64,000 nucleotides of DNA, taken from NCBI GenBank assembly GCA_965116445.1, contig OZ220688.1, forward strand, positions 682,001 through 746,000. The letters run 5' to 3'. Under the pieces are notes generated by a model. It searched no databases. It saw only the letters and a program-made list of their open reading frames with translations, and was not told the origin of the DNA. This document shows, one piece after another, positions 50,453 to 59,032 of the stretch (the stretch's first letter is position 1; every line of letters begins with the position of its first letter). A program made the translations under genes and the position numbers. Source of the DNA: Multivorans sp965116445. Its GTDB lineage: Bacteria; Acidobacteriota; Thermoanaerobaculia; Multivoradales; Multivoraceae.

Positions 50453-52396
50453 ATGGATGGCCAGAGACAACCGTGGCTTCGGCCGGTGAGCTGGAGCTCC
50501 GCGGCCGTTGGCTGGTCTGCCGTTCTCTGCGCGGCGTTGATGGCCATGTCGCAGCCCGCGCCGGTCGGGGCGCAGGCGGGGGGGAGGATTCAGGCCACGG
50601 TGGACCGTAGCCAGGTCATCCTCGGCAACCAGATCTACCTGACGATCCGCATCGACGGCTCACCCGACCAGCCGCCGAGACTGCCGGAGATGCCGGACTT
50701 CCGGGTCGTGTCTCGGGGTCAACAGCGCGACTTCCAGTTCAGGAACGGCAGGTCGAGCGCCAGCACGTCATACAACTACCTGCTGATTCCCGTACGGGCC
50801 GGAACGTTTGAGATTGGCCCGGCCGTCGCACTCGTCGACGGTGCGGAAGTCAGTAGCCTGCCCTTCACGGTCGAGGTCACCGCGGCGGAGGAAGCCGCCG
50901 GCGAGCAGGACCGGTCTCTCTTCGTCACCGCGTCGGTCTCCACGGGCCAGCCATGGCAGGGCCAGCAGGTGATCTACACGTGGCGCTTCTACAGCCGGGT
51001 GCGGGTCGGTCAGGGGTCGATCGAGTCGATGGACTTCGGCTCCGACGTGGTGGCCGAGGATCTGGGCGAGGTTCGTGAGTTCACGACCGCGATCGAAGGC
51101 GTCCAGTACAGGGTGAACGAGGTGCGCAAGGCGCTCTTTCCGCAGCGCGCCGGCGAGATCGTCCTGCCGCCGACCCAGCTCAGCGTGGAGGTCCTGGTCG
51201 AGGAGCCGCGCCGGCAGAGCCGGCGGCGCAGCGTCTTCGACGACTTCGACAGTCTGCTCGGTCGTGGCGGGCGCTGGGAGACGAGGTACCTGGTCACGGA
51301 ACCCGTGACGCTCGACGTGCGGCCGCTGCCACCGCCTCCGGTGGGGTGGAACGGCCTGGTAGGGGACTTCGACATCAGCGCCTCACTCAGCCGTCGCGAG
51401 TTGCAGGTGGGGCAATCGGCGACGCTGGAGGTGCGGGTCGCGGGCGCCGGCAACGTGCAGCTCCTGTCCGAACCCCCGTTTCCCGAACTGCCGGCGTTCA
51501 AGATCTACCCGGACCAGCCCACCAGCGACATGGACAGCAGCGGTCGACACCTGACGGGACGCAGGGTCTTTCGCCGGGCGCTCGTGCCTCTGGTCGTCGG
51601 CGCGCTCGACATTCCGCCGCTTGATCTCGTTTACTTCGACCCGGACCCTGGTGAGTACGTGGAGCGGTCGACGGAGCGCATCGATCTGGAAGTGACGCCC
51701 GCGGATGGCGAGGAAGAGCTGATGCTCACCGAGTCCCTGGCGCCGACCACGGGCAAGGTAGCGGTTCGGATTCTCGCCGACGACATCCTGCCGCTCCGCC
51801 GGACTGCGGCCGGCATCGTGTCCGCCGCGCCTCAGGGCTGGCGGGCGTGGTTGTGGCTGGCCGGCGGTGTGTTGCCGCCGATCCTGTACTTCGTGCTGCT
51901 CACCCAGTATCGCCGCGAGCGGAGGTATGCCGCCGACAGGACGCTGCGCCGGCGCCAGCGGGCCCTGCGCCAGGCCCTGGCCGCGGCGAACAGGCTGACC
52001 CGCCCTTCGGGGACGGAGGGAACTGCGGGAACGGCAGGGCCGGCGGAGGCTTCCAGGGTGTTGCGGGCCTATGTGGGCGACAAGCTGGGTATCGAAGGAG
52101 CGGCCCTGACCCCGGCCGAAGCGGAGACGGCGCTGGTCGGGGCCGGCGTCGAGCCGGACGTGGCGTCGCGGTGCCGGGCCGAACTGGAGCGGTTCGAGGC
52201 GGACCAGTACGGCGTGGGTGTGGAGCCCGCAACGGAGACACGCGACGCCCTGGGCCCTTCCGGCGTCGATTCCCCGCGGCGGCGTCTCCGCATCGCCGGC
52301 GCGGCGCGGCAGCAACACTCCAGCGGGCAGTCAGGGGAGGTCCTTGCCGAGTTGATCCGCTCCATCGATCGGCAGCTCCGGAGGAGAAAGGGATGA
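50453..52396 (+). CDS. batD: BatD-like oxygen-tolerance protein
   Basis: 647 residues. A signal peptide ends ...APVGAQAGG. The BatD domain begins RIQATVDRSQVILGNQIYLTIRIDG with LPEMPDFRVVSRGQQRDFQFRNGRSSASTSYNYLLIPVRAGTFEIGPA, the usual Ig-like strands, then further Ig-like modules (VQLLSEPPFPELPAFKIYPDQP; VFRRALVPLVVGALDIPPLDLVYFDPDPGEY). A TM helix (WLWLAGGVLPPILYFVLL) and a cytoplasmic helical tail follow. It sits at the usual place in the operon between the TPR gene and batE, and overlaps batE by four bases. Confidence 0.9.
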   Translation: MDGQRQPWLRPVSWSSAAVGWSAVLCAALMAMSQPAPVGAQAGGRIQATVDRSQVILGNQIYLTIRIDGSPDQPPRLPEMPDFRVVSRGQQRDFQFRNGRSSASTSYNYLLIPVRAGTFEIGPAVALVDGAEVSSLPFTVEVTAAEEAAGEQDRSLFVTASVSTGQPWQGQQVIYTWRFYSRVRVGQGSIESMDFGSDVVAEDLGEVREFTTAIEGVQYRVNEVRKALFPQRAGEIVLPPTQLSVEVLVEEPRRQSRRRSVFDDFDSLLGRGGRWETRYLVTEPVTLDVRPLPPPPVGWNGLVGDFDISASLSRRELQVGQSATLEVRVAGAGNVQLLSEPPFPELPAFKIYPDQPTSDMDSSGRHLTGRRVFRRALVPLVVGALDIPPLDLVYFDPDPGEYVERSTERIDLEVTPADGEEELMLTESLAPTTGKVAVRILADDILPLRRTAAGIVSAAPQGWRAWLWLAGGVLPPILYFVLLTQYRRERRYAADRTLRRRQRALRQALAAANRLTRPSGTEGTAGTAGPAEASRVLRAYVGDKLGIEGAALTPAEAETALVGAGVEPDVASRCRAELERFEADQYGVGVEPATETRDALGPSGVDSPRRRLRIAGAARQQHSSGQSGEVLAELIRSIDRQLRRRKG

Positions 52397-53217
52397 GACG
52401 GGGGCTGGCGCTGTTCTTCGCCCTGCTGGCCTGGGCCGTTTCGCTCGCCGGGCAGCCGGCGACGACGTCCGTGGTCACCGAGGCTCCGGCCGTGAAGGAG
52501 GCGCCCGCTTCGACAGCGCCCGAAGCGCCACCGGAACCCGCGGAACTCTGGGTCACCGGCAATGCCGCGTACGAGGCCGGCGACTTCGAGACTGCTGTGT
52601 CGCGCTACCGCGGAATGGAGAGCCTGGGCGTCGAGAACGGTCATCTCCACTACAACCTCGGGAACGCCTACCTGCGAGCCGGCGACCTGGGACAGGCGAT
52701 CGCTTCCTACCGCCGGGCTCTTCGCCTGTTGCCGCGCGACGAGGATGCTCTCGCCAACCTGGCGTTCGCACGTCGCAGCGCCCGCGATGAGATCGCGCCG
52801 CCGGAGCCCCCGGCGTTGCTGCGGACCTTGTTGTTCTGGCACTACAGCCTTGCCCCGGACGAGGTACTTCGCAGCGTCGTGCTCGTCAGCGGAGCGTTCT
52901 GGATGGTCCTTGCCCTGCGGCTCTACCGGCGTACTTCGGAGGTACTCCGGTGGTCCGCCGTCTGCTTGCTTGCGGCAGCGCTGGCGCTGGGCGGCTCGCT
53001 CGTCGCGCACGCGGCCTTCACTCCTGCCTCGGCCGTCGTTCTGCCGCAGGAGATCGACCTCCATGCCGCGGCCGGGGAGGGCTCAGTCGTCCGCTTCCGT
53101 CTCCATGCCGGCACCGAGGTCCGGATCGTCGAACAGCGCCCGGAGTGGACCCGGATCGAACTGCCCGACGGCCAGAGAGGCTGGTCGAGGCGCGAGTACC
53201 TGGAGATCGTCGAGTAG
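52393..53217 (+). CDS. batE: BatE-like TPR and SH3 protein
   Basis: 274 residues. A signal peptide (ALFFALLAWAVSLAGQ) and a Pro/Ala-rich spacer precede TPR units (AELWVTGNAAYEAGDFETAVSRYRGMESLGVENGHLHYNLGNAYLRAGDLGQAIASYRRALRLLP). Two TM helices (VLRSVVLVSGAFWMVLAL and WSAVCLLAAALALGGSLVAH) and a C-terminal bacterial SH3 domain (EGSVVRFRLHAGTEVRIVEQRPEWTRIELPDGQRGWSRREYLEIV) follow. This is the BatE layout; the gene closes the operon. ATG at 52393 overlaps the batD stop. Confidence 0.88.
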   Translation: MRRGLALFFALLAWAVSLAGQPATTSVVTEAPAVKEAPASTAPEAPPEPAELWVTGNAAYEAGDFETAVSRYRGMESLGVENGHLHYNLGNAYLRAGDLGQAIASYRRALRLLPRDEDALANLAFARRSARDEIAPPEPPALLRTLLFWHYSLAPDEVLRSVVLVSGAFWMVLALRLYRRTSEVLRWSAVCLLAAALALGGSLVAHAAFTPASAVVLPQEIDLHAAAGEGSVVRFRLHAGTEVRIVEQRPEWTRIELPDGQRGWSRREYLEIVE

Positions 53218-53232
53218 TCGACGGCTCCGCTT

Positions 53233-53832
53233 TCAGCCGCCCGCCGCGAAGCGCCGTCCGAGGATCTCGAAGAAGGCCGCCAGGAATCGGAACGTCAGGC
53301 CCCAGACGATGTGCCGGTCGGGATCGCCGACGACGACGCCTGGGAAGCTCACTTCGGGATACGGCGGGTGCCGGTAGTCGATGACCCGGGAGCGCTCCTC
53401 GAACCAGGCCAGGGGCACCCAGAACGCCTCGGCGACTTCGTAGTTCACGACCAGGTCGTTGCCCGTGTCCGCGTCCACCTCGTAGACGAAGGCGGCGATC
53501 CGGAGCCGCCTTCCCTGGCCGGCGCGCTGGCCCGCCTGATCGTCGAGCCGGCCGATCAGACGGGCTCCTTCGAGCGACAGGCCGACCTCCTCGACGGTCT
53601 CGCGCTCCGCGGTATGCCGCAGATCGCGGTCGGTCTCGTCGTGCCGGCCCCCGGGCAACGCCATCTGCCCCGACCAGGGGTCGGACGGCTTGCGGGCCCG
53701 CTCGATGAACAACGCCTCGGGGCCTGCCGCCGAGGGGCGGAGAACCATCGCCACGCTGGCCTCGAACTCGGCCGGCGGGAGGATCCGCGGTTTGTGCCCG
53801 GCCAGCCGTCTGCGGATGTCGGCGCTGTTCAT
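53233..53832 (-). CDS. NUDIX hydrolase (CoA-pyrophosphatase-like)
   Basis: 199 residues. The extended NUDIX box MALPGGRHDETDRDLRHTAERETVEEVGL resembles the NudL/YeaB subgroup that cleaves CoA or other nucleoside diphosphates (PGG..D..D.dl..TA.REt.EE.Gl). Upstream strands VAMVLRPSAAGPEALFIERARKPSDPWSGQ and downstream YEVAEAFWVPLAWF also fit. It is convergent with the Bat operon (15 bases between stops) and is followed upstream by the epoxide-hydrolase-like gene on the same strand, 44 bases away. The start at 53832 gives MNSADIRRRL. Confidence 0.87.
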   Translation of the reverse strand: MNSADIRRRLAGHKPRILPPAEFEASVAMVLRPSAAGPEALFIERARKPSDPWSGQMALPGGRHDETDRDLRHTAERETVEEVGLSLEGARLIGRLDDQAGQRAGQGRRLRIAAFVYEVDADTGNDLVVNYEVAEAFWVPLAWFEERSRVIDYRHPPYPEVSFPGVVVGDPDRHIVWGLTFRFLAAFFEILGRRFAAGG

Positions 53833-53876
53833 TGCGGGCAGAAGCGGGGCGGCCGCCCCGGGGACGCCGGGTCCGG

Positions 53877-54980
53877 CTACGCGAACGTCGCTGTCAGCCA
53901 ATCGATCAGTACCCGGTTGAACTCGTCGGGCTTCTCCTGCTGGGTCCAGTGACCGCAGTCCATGATCGTGTGCTTGTCGATGTTGGGGACCAGCGCTTCG
54001 ATGTTGTCGGCGGAGGAGGGCGGCAGCACGACGTCGTTCTCGGCGCCGATGTAGAGGCAGGGCTGGTCGATCTTCTGGTCGATGCCCTTCATCAGCTCCC
54101 AGTTGCGGTCGATGTTCCGGTACCAGTTCACGCCGCCGGTGAAGCCGGTGCGCTCGTAGACCGTGACGAAGTGGGCCAGCTCCTTGGCGGTAAGCAGAAG
54201 TTCGCCGCGCAGATCGTCCGCCGTGCCGTGCTTGATGGTCTCCAGAAGCTGGAACTTCCGCTCCGGGGCGTCGGCGGGGAGCTTGCTGAAGGCCTCGGCA
54301 TCCCACGAGCCGCGGCGCATGAAGGTGCGGAAGCTCTTTTCCGTATCCGCTTCGAGCACCTCTTCCGCCCTGTAGGGCTCCTGGAACGCGACGACGTAGT
54401 TGTCCTCGCCGCGCATGCGGCGGAGAAGCTCGATGGGTGGCGAAGGTGGCTGGGGGCCGGTCGGTGTGTTCACGCCGACGACGCCGAGGACGCGGTCGGA
54501 GTGCAGCCGCGGCATCGCCCAGACGACTCCACCGCCCCAGTCATGGCCGACGAAGACCGCCTTTTCGATGCCCCGGGCATCGAGGAGGCCAACCAGGTCG
54601 GCGCACAGTTCGGCCATGTTGTAGGCCTCGATTGCCAGAGGCCGTTGGGTGTGGCCGTAGCCCCTCTGATCGGGCGCGAGGACGCGGAAGCCTGCCGCGG
54701 ACACCGCCGGCAACTGGTGGCGCCAGGAGTAGGCGAGCTCGGGAAAGCCATGGCTCAGGATGACCGGCACGCCCTCGTTTCCGGCTTCGTACACGGCCAT
54801 CCTCAGACCGCCGTTTGTGCGCACGTAGCTGGGCTCAGGCCAGTCCGGGGTCTGTTGGGGGGGTGCCGCCGCTTTGCCCGGCTTCGCGGCGAGCGCGGCA
54901 GCTCCCGCGGCCGAACCGGCGATGAGGGTGCGTCGCGTCATCGGTGTGTCGGAGTCGCTTCCGTCGTTGTGGGTACTCAT
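53877..54980 (-). CDS. alpha/beta hydrolase, epoxide-hydrolase-like, Tat-exported
   Basis: 367 residues. The N-terminus MTRRTLIAGSAAGAAALAAKPGKAA is a twin-arginine signal peptide preceded by a short leader. The hydrolase core has VILSHGFPELAYSWRHQLPAVSAAGFRVLAPDQRGYGHT (oxyanion HG and epoxide-hydrolase RGYG), AVFVGHDWGGGVVW (nucleophile elbow GHDWG, catalytic Asp), a cap region, and DCGHWTQQEKPDEFN (catalytic His). The nucleophile Asp in GHDWGG marks epoxide hydrolases and haloalkane dehalogenases. Export by Tat implies folding in the cytoplasm before reaching the periplasm. Substrate unknown. Confidence 0.87.
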   Translation of the reverse strand: MSTHNDGSDSDTPMTRRTLIAGSAAGAAALAAKPGKAAAPPQQTPDWPEPSYVRTNGGLRMAVYEAGNEGVPVILSHGFPELAYSWRHQLPAVSAAGFRVLAPDQRGYGHTQRPLAIEAYNMAELCADLVGLLDARGIEKAVFVGHDWGGGVVWAMPRLHSDRVLGVVGVNTPTGPQPPSPPIELLRRMRGEDNYVVAFQEPYRAEEVLEADTEKSFRTFMRRGSWDAEAFSKLPADAPERKFQLLETIKHGTADDLRGELLLTAKELAHFVTVYERTGFTGGVNWYRNIDRNWELMKGIDQKIDQPCLYIGAENDVVLPPSSADNIEALVPNIDKHTIMDCGHWTQQEKPDEFNRVLIDWLTATFA

Positions 54981-55093
54981 GGCGGGCAATGGTAGCCGAG
55001 GGCGGTGAGCCAATGCCCGGCGGGGCGGCGCCTGATGGTGGCGCTTGAGGCCAAGCGCGTCTGGTCGACCTGACCGGGCGGCCGCGGCTCGGC

Positions 55094-55582
55094 TCAGGAG
55101 CTCGGCGGCCAGGGTTTCGTGCGGATGACCCGGCCTACGTCGGCTGGACCGGCGATCCGGCACTGAACCCGCATAACCTCGCCCATCCGCTGGTGGATCT
55201 CGGGCGGCATTGGTGTACTTCGCCGAGTGTCCAGGTCGATGTGAATGCTCAGCAACTCGTGCGTCGCCGCGACGTAGCCCTCGTCAGCGTGGAGCATGCG
55301 CATGAAGGTGTGGTACTTCTTGTCGTCGAAGCCGAGCAGCTCCGCTTCGACGATGATCGGAGCGCCTTCGGGCAACTCCCGCAACCAGGTCAAATGGCTG
55401 TCGATCGAGAACGTCGAGCGCCGGTTGGTCTTGCGATAGGTCTGATCGATGCCCAGGAACGCAGTCCAGGGACCGGTCGCGTCGTCGAACACGACCAGGT
55501 AGTAGCCGGCGTTCATGTGGCCGTTGTGGTCGATCCACTCGGGCAGGACGGTGGCGGTCCAGATCTGCTGTGGGTCATTCAT
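55094..55582 (-). CDS. hot-dog fold thioesterase-like protein
   Basis: 162 residues. The sequence TVLPEWIDHNGHMNAGYYLVVFDDATGPW, with the Asp-His and helix typical of 4-hydroxybenzoyl-CoA thioesterase-type hot-dog proteins (here DHNGHMN), and ELPEGAPIIVEAELLGFDDKKYHTFMRMLHADEGYVAATHELLSIHIDLDTRR form the expected strands. It resembles L-carnitine dehydrogenase-associated and other thioesterases that act on acyl-CoA esters. The preferred start at 55582 begins MNDPQQIW; the longer in-frame sequence upstream is not conserved-looking. The gap of 113 bases to the hydrolase gene holds nothing recognised. Confidence 0.83.
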   Translation of the reverse strand: MNDPQQIWTATVLPEWIDHNGHMNAGYYLVVFDDATGPWTAFLGIDQTYRKTNRRSTFSIDSHLTWLRELPEGAPIIVEAELLGFDDKKYHTFMRMLHADEGYVAATHELLSIHIDLDTRRSTPMPPEIHQRMGEVMRVQCRIAGPADVGRVIRTKPWPPSS

Positions 55583-55655
55583 CCCGTTCACGCATGTTGA
55601 CCGCGACGCCGCGCGGCGTTGGAGTCTAGCCCGCTGCCCGGGGGGGGTGCGGAGC

Positions 55656-55685
55656 TTGACAGGCTGCCGCCCGAGGGCGCACAAT
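55656..55685 (+). promoter_or_regulatory. promoter of the lysine operon leader
   Basis: A perfect -35 box TTGACA (55656-55661), an 18-base spacer and CACAAT (55680-55685) precede a roughly 230-base leader of the homocitrate synthase operon. The -10 match is only fair. Confidence 0.5.
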
Positions 55686-55747
55686 CCGCGCTCACCTTTC
55701 CTGGTCCGCCTTCAGGGCGACATCGGCACGGCGCGAAGAACCGCGAC

Positions 55748-55840
55748 ATGACTCACCACACGCACGACGCATCCCTGTTCGACCGGCTGGCCAAGCCGGG
55801 CGCGAAGCCCCGGCCCCAGGACCGGGCGCCAGATCTCTAG
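55748..55840 (+). CDS. 30-codon leader ORF upstream of the lysine operon
   Basis: ATG at 55748 to TAG at 55838-55840 encodes MTHHTHDASLFDRLAKPGAK and ten more residues. It lies between the candidate promoter and a terminator-like hairpin, the place of an attenuation leader peptide. It is His-rich at the start and has only two Lys codons, so a classical lysine leader peptide is not evident. The ribosome site (GAAGAA) is weak. Coding status is uncertain; the region 55583-55922 holds no other gene. Confidence 0.3.
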   Translation: MTHHTHDASLFDRLAKPGAKPRPQDRAPDL

Positions 55841-55863
55841 ACTTCGTTCATCGGGAAACACCT

Positions 55864-55900
55864 GCCGGCCGGCCATCCAGTTCAGGATGCGCCGGCTTTT
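55864..55900 (+). terminator. terminator-like hairpin in the leader of the lysine operon
   Basis: GCCGGCCGGCCATCC, loop AGTTCA, GGATGCGCCGGC, then TTTT (55897-55900). The stem is imperfect (single bulges) but strong, and a four-T run follows. It is located 23 bases before the ATG of homocitrate synthase and downstream of the leader ORF, so an attenuation mechanism is possible. It could alternatively be a simple RNA stem near the ribosome site GAGGAG. Confidence 0.5.
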
Positions 55901-55922
55901 CTGTCGGTAGAGGAGCAACGTC

Positions 55923-57083
55923 ATGGCCTCCCACCCAGCCATCATCGAATCGACCCTGCGCGAGGGCGAGCAGTTCGCCAACGCCTTCTTCGACAGTGAC
56001 CAGAAGGTGGAGATCGCCCGCCTGCTGGATGCCTTCGGAGTCGAGTACCTGGAACTGACCTCCCCGGCGGCGAGTCGTCGTAGCCGTTCGGACTGCGAGC
56101 GGGTAGCCGCACTCGGGCTGCGCGCCAAGGTGCTCACGCACACCCGCTGTCACCTGGAGGACGCGAAGCTGGCGCTCGAGACGGGCGTCGACGGCATCGA
56201 CGTCGTGTTCGGCACTTCCCGCTACCTCCGGGAGTACTCGCACGGCAAGAGCATGGACCAGGTGATCGAGACGGCGATCGAAGTCGTCGAGTACATCCGG
56301 TCGCACGACGTCGAGGTTCGCTTCAGTACCGAGGATTCCTTCCGCAGCGAGCTGGCCGACCTGATCCGCGCCTACCGGGCCGTGAACGCGGTGGGCGTGA
56401 ACCGCGTGGGGGTCGCGGACACCGTGGGTGTGGCGAGTCCCCGGCAGGTCTATGACCTGGTGCGGCGCCTGCGCCAGGAAGTGGACTGCGACATCGAGTT
56501 CCACGGCCACAACGACACGGGTTGCGCGGTAGCCAACGCGTTCTGCGCCCTCGAGGCGGGGGCTACCCACGTCGACACGTCGGTGCTGGGGATCGGCGAG
56601 CGGAACGGCATCACGCCTCTCGGCGGTCTGGTTGCGCGGCTCTACGCCGAGGATCCCGAGGGCGTGCGCTCGCGCTACGACCTGCCGCTGCTGCGAGAGA
56701 TCGAGAACACCGTCGCCTCCCTGGTCGAGGTCGACGTGCCGTTCAACAACTACATCACCGGCTACACGGCCTTCACCCACAAGGCCGGTATTCACGCGAA
56801 GGCCATCCTCAACGACCCCTCGAGCTACGAGATCCTCGATCCTGCCGACTTCGGGCTCGACCGGTACGTCCACGTCGCGCACCGTCTGACCGGTTGGAAC
56901 GCGATCAAGTCCCGTGTCGAGCAGTTGCGCCTGGAGCTCACGGACGCGCAGATCAAGGAGATCACGGCCCATATCAAGGTGCTGGCGGACGAGAAGCCGC
57001 TCAGCCTCTCGGACGTGGACACGCTGCTGCGGGAGTACCACACGGCGGAGTTGACGCCGGCGGTGGCCGGAGCGGCCGGATGA
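55923..57083 (+). CDS. hcs: homocitrate synthase (Lys20-type)
   Basis: 386 residues. The sequence is strikingly similar to yeast Lys20/Lys21 in remembered motifs: STLREGEQFANAFF, GVEYLELTSPAAS, DVVFGTSRYLREYSHGKSMDQVIE, VEVRFSTEDSFRSELADL, VGVNRVGVADTVGVASP, CDIEFHGHNDTGCAVAN (HxHN metal), FTHKAGIHAKAILNDPSSYEILDP and HRLTGWNAIKSRVEQL. These distinguish it from 2-isopropylmalate and citramalate synthases. It condenses 2-oxoglutarate with acetyl-CoA, the first step of alpha-aminoadipate lysine synthesis. The next genes provide the following two steps. It begins after GAGGAG and overlaps the next gene (ATGA). Confidence 0.92.
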   Translation: MASHPAIIESTLREGEQFANAFFDSDQKVEIARLLDAFGVEYLELTSPAASRRSRSDCERVAALGLRAKVLTHTRCHLEDAKLALETGVDGIDVVFGTSRYLREYSHGKSMDQVIETAIEVVEYIRSHDVEVRFSTEDSFRSELADLIRAYRAVNAVGVNRVGVADTVGVASPRQVYDLVRRLRQEVDCDIEFHGHNDTGCAVANAFCALEAGATHVDTSVLGIGERNGITPLGGLVARLYAEDPEGVRSRYDLPLLREIENTVASLVEVDVPFNNYITGYTAFTHKAGIHAKAILNDPSSYEILDPADFGLDRYVHVAHRLTGWNAIKSRVEQLRLELTDAQIKEITAHIKVLADEKPLSLSDVDTLLREYHTAELTPAVAGAAG

Positions 57084-58435
57084 GCGAACGAGGTCGGCCG
57101 GCCGACACGGCCCGCACCTTCGCGCAGAAGGCCCTGGCACGGGCCAGCGGCCAGGAGACGGTTGCGGTAGGCGAGATCGTCGACGCGCGGCCGGACATCG
57201 TGCTCAGCCACGACAACACGGCGCCGATCGCCGAGATCTGGCGGCAGTTCGGGCAGGAGCAGGTCGCGATCCCGGAGCGAATGGCGGTGACGCTCGACCA
57301 CGCCGTGCCGGCGCCTACGGTCCGCCACGCACAGAACCACGCGGAAGTCCGCGCCTTCGTCGCCGAGCAGGGCGTCGGCCACTTCTTCGAGGTCGGCCGC
57401 GGCATCTGCCACCAGGTGCTGAGCGAGGAGGCGGTCGTCCTGCCGGGCGATGTGATTCTTGGCTCCGACTCTCACACCCCGCACTTCGGCTGGCTGGGGG
57501 CGTTCGGCGCCGGCGTCGGCCGCAGCGAGATGGCGGTGATCTGGGCCACCGGCGAGCTCTGGCTCAGGGTGCCGGAGTCGATCCGGATCCGGCTTGAGGG
57601 TGCGCTCGGCGAGTGGGTGTCGACGAAGGATGTGGCCTTGACTCTGATCGGCGATCTGGGCGCGGACGGCGCGCTCTACCGGAGCGTCGAATTCGAGGGA
57701 CCGGCGATCGCCGGCCTGAGCCTCGACTCCCGGGCGGCGCTGGTCAACATGATGGCGGAGATGGGCGCGAAGAACGCGTACATGCCGCCGGACGGCGCGG
57801 TGTTCCACGATCTCGCGAGCCGGCTGATCGAGCGGCCGGGTCGGCGACCGGGACGAGGCGCCGAGCCCGGCGAGGCGGCGGAGGAGGTCGCGGCCCGGTT
57901 GCGTGAGCGCGCGGTCTATCCCGACCCGGACGCGGCCTGTGCGGCCGAGCACCTGCTCGATCTGTCTGCCGTCGAGCCCCGGGTGGCGCGGCCGCACCAG
58001 GTCGACGACACGGTCGCGGTCGGCGAACTCGACTCGGTACGGGTCGACCAGGCGTTCATTGGCACCTGCACGAACGGCCGGATCGAGGATCTCGCCGCGG
58101 TGCACCGGGTGATTGCGGGTCGGCGGCTCGCGCGGGGCACGCGGATGGTCATCGTTCCAGCGTCGAGCGAGGTCTGGAACGAGGCGCTCGACCGCGGCTG
58201 GGTGGCGGATCTCGCCGCGTCGGGCGCCGTCTTCGGGACCCCGGGTTGCGGCCCGTGCATGGGCAACCACCTCGGCGTGCTGGCGCCTGGCGAGGTCTGC
58301 ATCTCCAGCGCGAACCGGAACTTCCAGGGCCGGATGGGAGACCGCGGCGCGGAGATCTACCTGGCGTCGCCCGCCGTTGTCGCGGCGAGCGCGGTCGCGG
58401 GCCGGATCGTTCACCCGCGGGAGATCGCGGGATGA
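57080..58435 (+). CDS. homoaconitase large subunit (aconitase superfamily)
   Basis: 451 residues. Motifs: TFAQKALARASGQETVAVGEIVDARPDIVLSHDNTAPI, VILGSDSHTPHFGWLGAFGAGVGRSEMAVIWATGE, FIGTCTNGRIEDL (first cluster Cys), GTPGCGPCMGNHLG (second and third Cys) and CISSANRNFQGRMGD. It is the LeuC-like subfamily found as large subunit of isopropylmalate isomerase or homoaconitase; the position after homocitrate synthase supports homoaconitase, which isomerises homocitrate to homoisocitrate with a 4Fe-4S cluster. LeuC activity cannot be excluded. It overlaps the small-subunit gene by four bases (ATGA). Confidence 0.85.
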   Translation: MSERGRPADTARTFAQKALARASGQETVAVGEIVDARPDIVLSHDNTAPIAEIWRQFGQEQVAIPERMAVTLDHAVPAPTVRHAQNHAEVRAFVAEQGVGHFFEVGRGICHQVLSEEAVVLPGDVILGSDSHTPHFGWLGAFGAGVGRSEMAVIWATGELWLRVPESIRIRLEGALGEWVSTKDVALTLIGDLGADGALYRSVEFEGPAIAGLSLDSRAALVNMMAEMGAKNAYMPPDGAVFHDLASRLIERPGRRPGRGAEPGEAAEEVAARLRERAVYPDPDAACAAEHLLDLSAVEPRVARPHQVDDTVAVGELDSVRVDQAFIGTCTNGRIEDLAAVHRVIAGRRLARGTRMVIVPASSEVWNEALDRGWVADLAASGAVFGTPGCGPCMGNHLGVLAPGEVCISSANRNFQGRMGDRGAEIYLASPAVVAASAVAGRIVHPREIAG

Positions 58436-59019
58436 GCGGTGACGGCAGGGTCAAGCGCCCAGGACTCGTTACGCCGGTCGACGTGTCGCGGCCCTTCCGG
58501 GGCCGGGTGTTTCGCTACGGCGACCATGTGAACACGGACGTCATCTTTCCCGGCCGCTACACCTACACGAAGAGCCGCCCCGAGGAGGTCGCGCCCCATG
58601 CGCTGGAAGACCTCGACCCGACGTTCGTCGAGCGCGTCCGCCCCGGCGACGTGATCGTCGCCGGCTGGAACTTCGGCTGCGGTTCGAGCCGCGAGCAGGC
58701 GGCGGTCTGTTTGCGCTACGCCGGCGTCGGCGCGGTGATCGCGCGCAGCTTCGGGCGGATCTTCTACCGGAACGCCCTGAACAACGGCCTGCTCGCGATC
58801 GTCTGTGCGGAGGCGGTCGAGGCGCTGGAGGAAGGCGCCGAGGTGGAGGTCGCGCTTCAGGGGTCGACGATCCGTAGCAGCGACGTCGCCTTCGGGTTCT
58901 CGCCGTTCAGCCCGGCAGTGCGGTCGATGATCGCGGCCGGCGGCCTGATCGAGCAGACGAAGCGACGGCTGGCCGCGGGCGCCGGGCCCGGAAGCGTTCG
59001 CGGCAGCTCGCGCGGATGA
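58432..59019 (+). CDS. homoaconitase small subunit (LeuD-like)
   Basis: 195 residues. The swivel domain has RGRVFRYGDHVNTDVIFPGRYTYTKSRPEEVAPHALEDLDPTF, VIVAGWNFGCGSSREQA (substrate-binding FGCGSSRE) and VIARSFGRIFYRNALNNGLLAI. Length and motif fit LeuD/HacB. It pairs with the preceding large subunit. The ATG at 58432 overlaps the large-subunit stop; a short non-conserved N-terminal lead of about 20 residues precedes the domain. Thirteen bases separate it from the dehydrogenase gene. Confidence 0.87.
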   Translation: MSGDGRVKRPGLVTPVDVSRPFRGRVFRYGDHVNTDVIFPGRYTYTKSRPEEVAPHALEDLDPTFVERVRPGDVIVAGWNFGCGSSREQAAVCLRYAGVGAVIARSFGRIFYRNALNNGLLAIVCAEAVEALEEGAEVEVALQGSTIRSSDVAFGFSPFSPAVRSMIAAGGLIEQTKRRLAAGAGPGSVRGSSRG

Positions 59020-59032
59020 GAAGGAAGGTCCC

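Noticed and set aside
55583..55922. Lysine riboswitch or T-box in the leader of the lysine operon
   Set aside because: I could not find the conserved core sequences of either class.
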